Below, in pieces: positions 33,341 through 39,297 of a stretch of 39,297 bases of DNA (the first letter of the stretch is position 1; every line of letters begins with the position of its first letter). The DNA is from an uncultured SAR116 cluster alpha proteobacterium (GTDB lineage: Bacteria > Pseudomonadota > Alphaproteobacteria > Puniceispirillales > Puniceispirillaceae): positions 1-39,297 of the forward strand of contig CABYPW010000005.1 of NCBI GenBank assembly GCA_902520885.1. Direction: 5' to 3'. A model generated the notes under the pieces. That model was not told where the DNA came from. It worked only from the letters and a program-made list of their open reading frames with translations, and made no database searches. A program made the position numbers and the translations under genes.

Positions 33341-33355
33341 GTGGCGGAGGGGAAG
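33341..33355. repeat. right attachment site (15-bp direct repeat in tRNA-Ser)
   Basis: Same 15 bases as 19335-19349. It covers the CCA end, discriminator and acceptor stem 3' strand of tRNA-Ser plus the start of the T-arm on the complementary strand. Confidence 0.88.
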
Positions 33356-33433
33356 GGATTCGAACCCCCGGAAGGAGTTTCCTCCTTCAACGATTTAGCA
33401 AACCGCCGCCTTCAGCCACTCGGCCACCCCTCC
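33342..33433 (-). tRNA. tRNA-Ser (anticodon GCU)
   Basis: 92 nt with encoded CCA. The acceptor stem GGAGGGG/CCCCTCC, discriminator G, the serine-type TGGCCGAGTGGCTGAAGGC D-arm, anticodon loop TTGCTAA (GCU), a long variable arm (GAAGGAG...CTCCTTC) and TTCGAATC T-loop are all readable. It is the integration target of the island and remains intact. Confidence 0.95.
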
Positions 33434-33656
33434 GCAATAAATAGTTGAAGTTCAAATAATTGCACGGCGTTTGTACTTTTCGTTTAATCTCTTCACATAA
33501 GCATGTCAATTCATTCAATCATTAATATGAAAGAAATTTATAAAATCATTATGTAACCTATTTATAAATATTTTCAGATTTAATGTGATACAGATCTTGA
33601 TTAGCAATAATTTCTGATTTAATTATTTGTCATTTGTGTGTTTCTCTGGAGTACAA

Positions 33657-34604
33657 GTGGATTTAATTACCTCAATGCGCGTTTTCACTATTATCGCGAG
33701 TGAAAATTCATTCAGAGCAGCTGCCGAACTTTTAGATATGCCACCCTCTGCTATATCAAAGCATCTTGCAGCTCTGGAGGCTCGACTAGGCGCCCAACTG
33801 ATAGAGAGAACAACAAGAAAAGTTTCAGTAACAGAAGTAGGTTCTGATTATCTAGAAAGATGCCGTCATATCTTATCCGAAATTGACGAGGCAGAGGCAG
33901 AGATTACAGATGCTACTGGAGAGGTAAAAGGTGTATTAAAGGTCAGCGCACCTCCCGCTTTTGCGCACAGACACATTGCACCACACATGCCATTTTTTCT
34001 GAGCAAATATCCAAAATTATCCGTAGATTTAAGCACTACAGATTATTCAATATCTCCCAGTCATACTGCAATTGATTTACACATACGTATCTCTGAAATG
34101 AATACAACAGATGGTCTCACAACTATTATGCTTGCACCTAATACGCGAAGACTAGTTGCAAGCCGAGAATATTTAAATACTCAGGGAACACCATCGGCTG
34201 TTTCAGACTTGCAAAAACATCGTCTAATTACGCTCGAATATGGACATCCACATAATAACTGGCATTTCAGATCAGATAATGGCGAGATAATTACATTTCT
34301 TGCAAATGGTACAGTCAGGATGGACTCTGGTGATGCTATATTACGTGCGGTCCTAAACAATGGAGGTATCTCAATGCTTCCAACCTATGTTACTGGAAAG
34401 CACATTCATAATAAGCATCTTGTTCCCGTTCTTGATGAGCTGGTGAATGAAGATGAGCCTATACATGCGACATTTAGAACAAAAAATCATCGATATAAGC
34501 GTATAATGCTACTCACTACTTTTCTTCAAAGCCTATATTCTCCAACACCTTATTGGGACCAGCATGAGGGGACGTCAGAAGCTGCATTACGAGCAGCGCT
34601 CTAA
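33657..34604 (+). CDS. LysR-family transcriptional regulator
   Basis: 315 residues from GTG 33657, chosen because GGAG lies 5 nt upstream; an in-frame TTG ten codons earlier lacks a ribosome site. N-terminal winged helix-turn-helix ([50 protein letters not shown]) covers about residues 6-57, followed by a LysR substrate-binding domain from about 90. It converges on gatB with overlapping stop codons. No target operon is adjacent; the gene may regulate a distant locus. Confidence 0.9.
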   Translation: MDLITSMRVFTIIASENSFRAAAELLDMPPSAISKHLAALEARLGAQLIERTTRKVSVTEVGSDYLERCRHILSEIDEAEAEITDATGEVKGVLKVSAPPAFAHRHIAPHMPFFLSKYPKLSVDLSTTDYSISPSHTAIDLHIRISEMNTTDGLTTIMLAPNTRRLVASREYLNTQGTPSAVSDLQKHRLITLEYGHPHNNWHFRSDNGEIITFLANGTVRMDSGDAILRAVLNNGGISMLPTYVTGKHIHNKHLVPVLDELVNEDEPIHATFRTKNHRYKRIMLLTTFLQSLYSPTPYWDQHEGTSEAALRAAL

Positions 34605-36055
34605 ATATCAAGCTTTTGTTTCAATAACTGGTTTACCATACCTGGGTTAGCCTGCCCTTTTGAAGCTTTCATCACTTGACCAACAAAAAATCCGAATAAT
34701 TTTTCTTTACCGCCTCTATATTCATCTACCTTATCAAGGTTGGCTGCTAACACCTCATCTATCATGTAAATAATAGCGCTTTCGTCTGATACCTGTTTCA
34801 GCCCTCTTTCTTCAACAATAACCTTTGCATCCTTTCCAGTCTCAAACATGGAAGAAAACACTTCTTTTGCAATCTTACCAGATATACTCCCATCAGAAAT
34901 CAAATCAACTAAACCACCCAACTGTTTAGGTTTCACTGGGCTTTGAGCTAGTTCAATACCAGCTTTATTAAGAGCGCCAAATAATTCTACGCTCATCCAG
35001 TTTGCTGTAATTTTCCTGTCTCTCCCATCACTAGCTAGCTCATAAAACACTGCCGTTTCTCTCTCTTCAGTAAGTACATTTGCATCATACGAAGAAAGAC
35101 CATATTCGTTAACCATTCTGTTTTTTATTTCATCCGGTAATTCTGGCATTCCGTCTTTTAGCTTATCAATAAATGCATCATCGAATGTGAGTGGCAACAA
35201 ATCAGGGTCCGGAAAATAGCGATAATCATGTGCATCTTCTTTTCCACGCATAGTTCTAGTCATTCCAGTTGAGGTATCGAATAGTCTAGTTTCTTGAATA
35301 ACCTCACCACCATCTTCAATAAGTTCTATTTGCCGTTGTACCTCAAACTCAATTGCTTGCATTATGAATCTAACCGAATTAAGGTTTTTTGTTTCAGTTC
35401 TAGTTCCCAGTATATCTCCTGGTCTCCTAACTGATACATTCACATCCGCACGCAGAGAGCCTTCCTCCATGTTCCCATCACATGTCCCAAGATATCGTAA
35501 AATTGACCTTAACTTTTTAATGTAAGCAGCAGCTTGTTCTGCCGAATGCATTTCAGGCTTTGATACAATCTCCATCAAAGCTACACCAGAACGATTAAGA
35601 TCAATGTAACTTTTTGAAGGATGTTGGTCATGAAGTGATTTACCTGCATCTTGCTCTAAGTGAAGTCTTTCAATACCTACTTTATGTATACTTCCATCAG
35701 ATAGCTCTATTTGTATTTCCCCTTCCCCAACAATTGGATGTTTAAATTGGCTTATCTGATAGCCTTGCGGTAAATCTGCATAAAAATAATTTTTCCGATC
35801 AAATACACTGAATTTATTTATCTTTGCGTTGAGTCCGAGGCCGGTTAAAACAGCCTGTTTAACACATTGTCCATTTATTACCGGAAGCATTCCTGGCATT
35901 GCTGCGTCCACCAGAGAAACGTGATTATTAGGACTTGCCCCAAATACTGCAGAAGACCCTGAAAACAATTTAGAATTCGAAACTACTTGTGCATGAACTT
36001 CCATGCCAATTACGATTTCCCAATCACCGGTTCTACCTGATACTAATATGCTCAT
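34601..36055 (-). CDS. gatB: Asp-tRNA(Asn)/Glu-tRNA(Gln) amidotransferase subunit B
   Basis: 484 residues. The GatB core is clear: [12 protein letters not shown] near 12-23, [14 protein letters not shown] and the ATP-binding [11 protein letters not shown]-like segment ([27 protein letters not shown] near 203-229). The C-terminal YqeY-like domain ([20 protein letters not shown]) is present. GatB activates the carboxylate on the misacylated tRNA. It overlaps gatA by 4 nt and is the last gene of the gatCAB operon. Confidence 0.96.
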   Translation of the reverse strand: MSILVSGRTGDWEIVIGMEVHAQVVSNSKLFSGSSAVFGASPNNHVSLVDAAMPGMLPVINGQCVKQAVLTGLGLNAKINKFSVFDRKNYFYADLPQGYQISQFKHPIVGEGEIQIELSDGSIHKVGIERLHLEQDAGKSLHDQHPSKSYIDLNRSGVALMEIVSKPEMHSAEQAAAYIKKLRSILRYLGTCDGNMEEGSLRADVNVSVRRPGDILGTRTETKNLNSVRFIMQAIEFEVQRQIELIEDGGEVIQETRLFDTSTGMTRTMRGKEDAHDYRYFPDPDLLPLTFDDAFIDKLKDGMPELPDEIKNRMVNEYGLSSYDANVLTEERETAVFYELASDGRDRKITANWMSVELFGALNKAGIELAQSPVKPKQLGGLVDLISDGSISGKIAKEVFSSMFETGKDAKVIVEERGLKQVSDESAIIYMIDEVLAANLDKVDEYRGGKEKLFGFFVGQVMKASKGQANPGMVNQLLKQKLDI

Positions 36056-37533
36056 TGTAAATCTCCCGCTGCCCGAGCTGGTGCCAACAAGAATTCTGCT
36101 TGCTTCTCAATAGCATTTGCTACTGAAAATAGTCTTCCCTCTTCAAAAGGCGGTGCTAACAATTGGAGTCCAAGAGGAAGGCCCTGATTTGAGAATCCTG
36201 CCGGAACAGATATACCAGGCAAACCTGCAAGATTTGCTGGGACAGTAAAGACGTCGTTTAAATACATTGTAATAGGGTCAGAAACTTCTGCACCCAAAGG
36301 AAAGGCTGGCGTGGGAGTAGTAGGGGTTAGGATCGCATCAACATCATTAAACGCTTCGTCAAAATCTTCTTTTATAAGGCGTCTTACTTGTTGTGCTTTA
36401 AGATAATAGGCATCGTAATAACCTGCAGACAATGCATAAGTACCGATTAGTATCCTCCTTTGCACTTCTTCGCCAAACCCATCTGCTCGAGTTGCTTCAT
36501 ACATCGCATCAAGTGTCTCAGCTTCTATACGTTTACCATACCTAATTCCATCATAACGAGCCAGATTCGATGATGCCTCTGCTGGCGCAATAATATAATA
36601 ACAAGGAAGAGCATACTTCGTGTGAGGAAGGTTAATATCAACAATCTTAGCGCCAGCTTGTTCTAACCAGGCACGTCCCTTTTTCCATAAGTCAGAAATT
36701 TCAATATCCATCCCATCTACATTATACTCTGCTGGAATGCCTATACGAAGTCCCTCAATACCAGATTTTACTGCTTCTGAAAAATTTGTATATCCTAGAG
36801 AAGCTGAAGTAGAGTCTTTTGGGTCATGCCCTGCCATAACAGAAAAAATTAATGCTGAGTCTTCAACTGTTCTAGTAAATGGGCCTGCCTGGTCGAGAGA
36901 AGACGCAAACGCGACGATACCCCACCTGGAACAACGTCCATAGGTAGGCTTTAATCCAACCACACCACAAAATGCAGCGGGTTGACGGATAGAACCTCCC
37001 GTATCTGTCCCCAAGCTCATTAAGGCAGAACCGGCTGCTACAGAGGAAGCAGAACCCCCAGAAGAACCCCCAGAAGATAAATCAATTCCGTCTATTTTAC
37101 TCCATGGATTAACTGCCGGACCAAATATACTCGTTTCATTAGAAGAGCCCATAGCAAATTCGTCACAATTTAACTTTCCTAGCATCACGCCACCAGACTG
37201 CCAAATATTAGATGTAACAGTGCTCTCATATGAAGGCAAAAATCCTTTAAGTATAGCTGAGCATGCTGTCGTTTCTATATTTTTTGTGCAAAATAAATCC
37301 TTGACCCCAATAGGCAATCCAGCTAAGGAGCCAGCATTTCCTTGAGCGTAAGCTTTATCAGCATTTACAGCCATCTGTTTTGCCGCATCCAATGTGGTGG
37401 TAACATAATTATTTAATGCCTCTGTTTTTTCCATGGCATTCTGGTAAGCATTTAACAATTCAACAGATGATATTTCTTTTTTCAGAAGCGAATTTCTAGC
37501 CTCTGTCGCCGTCATTTTTAATAAGTCTGACAT
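36052..37533 (-). CDS. gatA: Asp-tRNA(Asn)/Glu-tRNA(Gln) amidotransferase subunit A
   Basis: 493 residues, amidase-signature family. The Ser-cis-Ser-Lys triad is visible: Lys in GVKDLFC near 77, the [14 protein letters not shown] loop near 153-166 and [11 protein letters not shown] near 174-184. It releases ammonia from glutamine for the GatB reaction. It sits 28 nt after gatC and overlaps gatB by 4 nt. Confidence 0.97.
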   Translation of the reverse strand: MSDLLKMTATEARNSLLKKEISSVELLNAYQNAMEKTEALNNYVTTTLDAAKQMAVNADKAYAQGNAGSLAGLPIGVKDLFCTKNIETTACSAILKGFLPSYESTVTSNIWQSGGVMLGKLNCDEFAMGSSNETSIFGPAVNPWSKIDGIDLSSGGSSGGSASSVAAGSALMSLGTDTGGSIRQPAAFCGVVGLKPTYGRCSRWGIVAFASSLDQAGPFTRTVEDSALIFSVMAGHDPKDSTSASLGYTNFSEAVKSGIEGLRIGIPAEYNVDGMDIEISDLWKKGRAWLEQAGAKIVDINLPHTKYALPCYYIIAPAEASSNLARYDGIRYGKRIEAETLDAMYEATRADGFGEEVQRRILIGTYALSAGYYDAYYLKAQQVRRLIKEDFDEAFNDVDAILTPTTPTPAFPLGAEVSDPITMYLNDVFTVPANLAGLPGISVPAGFSNQGLPLGLQLLAPPFEEGRLFSVANAIEKQAEFLLAPARAAGDLQ

Positions 37534-37561
37534 TTGAAACCTATAAATTTCTCTAAATTTT

Positions 37562-37849
37562 CTATTCTATAACCTTAGGCACAACAAAAAATTCTCCTGC
37601 TTTCTCAGGTGCATTTTTTAAAACCTCATCCGTTATTTCTCCATCAGTTACAGTGTCATCACGCCAAGCTAATAGATGTTCATTAACACCAGACAATGGC
37701 TCTACACCATCCGTATTAACTTCTTCCAGCTGTTCTATCCAATTTAGAATGTTACCTAAATCCGAAGATAGCATTTCTGACCTTTCCTCAGATACATGAA
37801 TTCTTGCAAGACGAGAAATTTTCTTTACGACGTTTTTATCAACGGACAT
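37562..37849 (-). CDS. gatC: Asp-tRNA(Asn)/Glu-tRNA(Gln) amidotransferase subunit C
   Basis: 95 residues, standard GatC length. Starts [20 protein letters not shown], with [22 protein letters not shown] near 31-52 and a C-terminal [15 protein letters not shown], all typical. GatC stabilises the GatA-GatB complex. First gene of the gatCAB operon, divergent from ruvX across 60 nt that must hold both promoters. Confidence 0.95.
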   Translation of the reverse strand: MSVDKNVVKKISRLARIHVSEERSEMLSSDLGNILNWIEQLEEVNTDGVEPLSGVNEHLLAWRDDTVTDGEITDEVLKNAPEKAGEFFVVPKVIE

Positions 37850-37909
37850 TGTGATATTTCCAATTTTTGTTACTCTTTCATTTATAATTGATAGGTGCTA
37901 ACACGGCTT

Positions 37910-38389
37910 ATGACAATCTGCAACATCGATGATACAATAACACAAATAAATGCCGGAAAGCGACTTATGGGGCTTGATGTAGGCAAAAAAACAATTGGAA
38001 TTGCAATTGGTGACCCAGAACACAAAATAGCTTCACCCCATCGTATATTAAAGCGTAGTAAATTTTCTTCAGACATTTCGGGGTTATTTGCTGAAATGGA
38101 TAAGCTTAATGTTGCTGGTCTGATTATTGGATGGCCATTGTTAATGAATGGCGATATCGGACCAGCATGTGACTCTGTTCGAGATTTTACGCATGCCTTG
38201 CTCAAAATTAAAGATTTACCGGTGACTTTTCAGGACGAACGATTATCCACCTATGCCGTTGAAAGAAGCATGATAAAAGCAGATTTAACACGAAAAAAGC
38301 GTCAAAAGAGAAGAGACGCTCTTGCTGCGAGTTGGATATTACAAACAGCTCTTGACCGTTATCAGCAAAACAATAAAACAAAAAAATAA
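37910..38389 (+). CDS. ruvX: Holliday junction resolvase-like RuvX (YqgF family)
   Basis: 159 residues from ATG 37910; a GTG five codons upstream is possible. RNase H-like fold with [18 protein letters not shown] near 18-35, [15 protein letters not shown] near 70-84 and [12 protein letters not shown] near 108-119, the usual YqgF motifs. Family members act in pre-16S rRNA 5' maturation and possibly DNA repair. It is followed 46 nt later by pyrB on the same strand. Confidence 0.93.
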   Translation: MTICNIDDTITQINAGKRLMGLDVGKKTIGIAIGDPEHKIASPHRILKRSKFSSDISGLFAEMDKLNVAGLIIGWPLLMNGDIGPACDSVRDFTHALLKIKDLPVTFQDERLSTYAVERSMIKADLTRKKRQKRRDALAASWILQTALDRYQQNNKTKK

Positions 38390-38435
38390 ACAAACTAGAC
38401 TAATAGTTAAAATAGCGTGTATAAAATCCGGTTTA

Positions 38436-39297
38436 ATGGAAAAAGAAACAGCAAATGAGAATTTAACTCCAGTGACGGCGGCCAGTCTGTCAAAAAAGCA
38501 TATACTCGGCATAGAGAATATGCCTATTCCAGAAATCAATGCACTTTTAGAGCGCGCTAATTATTTTGCCAATCAACCGAAAGCAACCTTTTCAACTATT
38601 TTAGCTAATTATACTGTGCTAAATATTTTTTTCGAAAATTCGACGAGAACAAGGGTTTCGTTTGAGCTCGCTGCTAAGAGACTAGGTGCTTCCTTACTAA
38701 ATATATCCATCAGTGGTTCATCCGTGAAAAAGGGTGAAACTTTAATTGATACAGCTACAACGCTTAATGCTATGCGCCCAGACATATTAGTCGTAAGACA
38801 TCACTCGTCTGGAGCACCCTTACTACTAAGCCAGCATGTTGATGCAGCAGTTATTAATGCTGGAGATGGAAGGCATGAGCACCCAACTCAGGCCCTACTT
38901 GATGCACTTACCATTAAACGTACTTTAGGAAAAATAGCCGGCCTAAAAATTGCTATTTGTGGTGATATCAATAACAGTAGGGTCGCTCGTTCAAACATGT
39001 ATCTCCTATCTGCACTGGGTGCAGATGTAAGATTTGTAAGTCCCTCTACTCTTGTTTCCCCATTTTTTTCTGATATTGGTATACCGGTATTTACAGATAT
39101 GGAACAAGGCATCGCAGGATGTGAAATTGTTATGATATTGCGTCTTCAAAAAGAACGCATGGAGGGAAGAGAAGCGCCCAGTCAGCGTGAGTATTTTCAA
39201 CTTTTTGGTCTTGATAGTCACAAGCTTCAAAAAGCCGCCCCAGACGCTCTCATAATGCATCCAGGTCCTATGAATAGAGGTGTAGAAATCGATTCTA
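38436..39297 (+). CDS. pyrB: aspartate carbamoyltransferase catalytic chain (runs off the window)
   Basis: 287 codons are visible and the frame is open at the window end, so the 3' end is missing. The active site is intact: [12 protein letters not shown] near 66-77 (carbamoyl-phosphate loop), [10 protein letters not shown] near 98-107, HPTQALLD near 150-157 and HPGPMNRG near the end. Catalyses the first committed step of pyrimidine biosynthesis. Downstream of ruvX; pyrC usually follows in related genomes (family knowledge, not seen here). Confidence 0.94.
   Translation, partial: MEKETANENLTPVTAASLSKKHILGIENMPIPEINALLERANYFANQPKATFSTILANYTVLNIFFENSTRTRVSFELAAKRLGASLLNISISGSSVKKGETLIDTATTLNAMRPDILVVRHHSSGAPLLLSQHVDAAVINAGDGRHEHPTQALLDALTIKRTLGKIAGLKIAICGDINNSRVARSNMYLLSALGADVRFVSPSTLVSPFFSDIGIPVFTDMEQGIAGCEIVMILRLQKERMEGREAPSQREYFQLFGLDSHKLQKAAPDALIMHPGPMNRGVEIDS

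Larger units (their letters stand above)
19335..33355. mobile_element. integrated genomic island in tRNA-Ser(GCU)
   Basis: The element is bounded by identical 15-bp repeats (GTGGCGGAGGGGAAG) whose starts are 14,006 bp apart. The right copy overlaps the 3' end of tRNA-Ser, and the tyrosine integrase gene lies next to it, as is usual for tRNA-targeting islands. Tandem TACCCCAC boxes sit just inside both ends. Contents: integrase, two AlpA-like regulators, an HTH regulator, two different primases, a helicase, ExoI-like and PD-(D/E)XK-like nucleases, and cargo including a UDG-like protein, an Mrr-type nuclease and an HNH nuclease. No structural, packaging, conjugation or transposase gene is seen. 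Mobility is inferred. Confidence 0.9.

Noticed and set aside
19335-33355. Prophage
   Set aside because: No terminase, portal, capsid, tail, holin or lysin gene could be seen among the reading frames, so it is treated as an island or satellite.

Overview
The window is an AT-rich bacterial chromosome segment. The gatC-gatA-gatB block facing away from ruvX-pyrB, and the uracil/cytosine catabolic genes with NitT/TauT-type and BMP-type ABC transporters, suggest a low-GC, probably marine alphaproteobacterium. That placement is inference from gene content and order, not from a marker-gene phylogeny.

Layout. (1) 20-6634, + strand: a reductive pyrimidine degradation operon with carbamoylase/beta-ureidopropionase, dihydropyrimidinase and a four-gene NitT/TauT-type ABC importer, closed by a strong hairpin at 6656-6687. 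(2) 12654-6730, - strand: a BMP-type nucleoside/nucleobase ABC importer followed by a CodA-like deaminase. Together, regions 1 and 2 look like uptake of cytosine/uracil-type compounds, deamination, then ring opening to beta-alanine; the dihydropyrimidine dehydrogenase for the first reductive step is not visible. (3) 13076-17272: an aldehyde dehydrogenase, a TauE/SafE permease, an EamA exporter and a DUF2784 membrane protein. (4) 17314-19036, - strand: four short soluble proteins that look like small alpha+beta (dimeric barrel-like) folds. (5) 19335-33355: an integrated genomic island in the 3' end of tRNA-Ser(GCU), with a 15-bp direct repeat at its ends 14,006 bp apart. (6) 33657-39297: conserved chromosome with a LysR regulator, gatB/gatA/gatC, ruvX and a pyrB that runs off the window.

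The island is the unusual part. At its right end are a tyrosine integrase and an AlpA-like regulator. Leftward of these is a compact - strand operon: HTH regulator, stand-alone PrimPol-type primase, a 79-residue protein, a PD-(D/E)XK-like nuclease and an SbcB/ExoI-like exonuclease. Converging on it from the left is a second AlpA-like regulator plus a large fused primase (TOTE-type archaeo-eukaryotic primase domain) and SF3/D5-like helicase. A cluster of CTATGAC repeats lies between the convergent units and is a candidate origin. The left third carries cargo that looks like defence against DNA with modified bases: a uracil-DNA-glycosylase-fold protein divergent from an unknown 244-residue protein, an Mrr-type nuclease, and an HNH nuclease with an SRA-like N-terminal region. 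No capsid, packaging, conjugation or transposase gene is visible. The island therefore looks like a small integrative, probably self-replicating element or satellite carrying defence genes.
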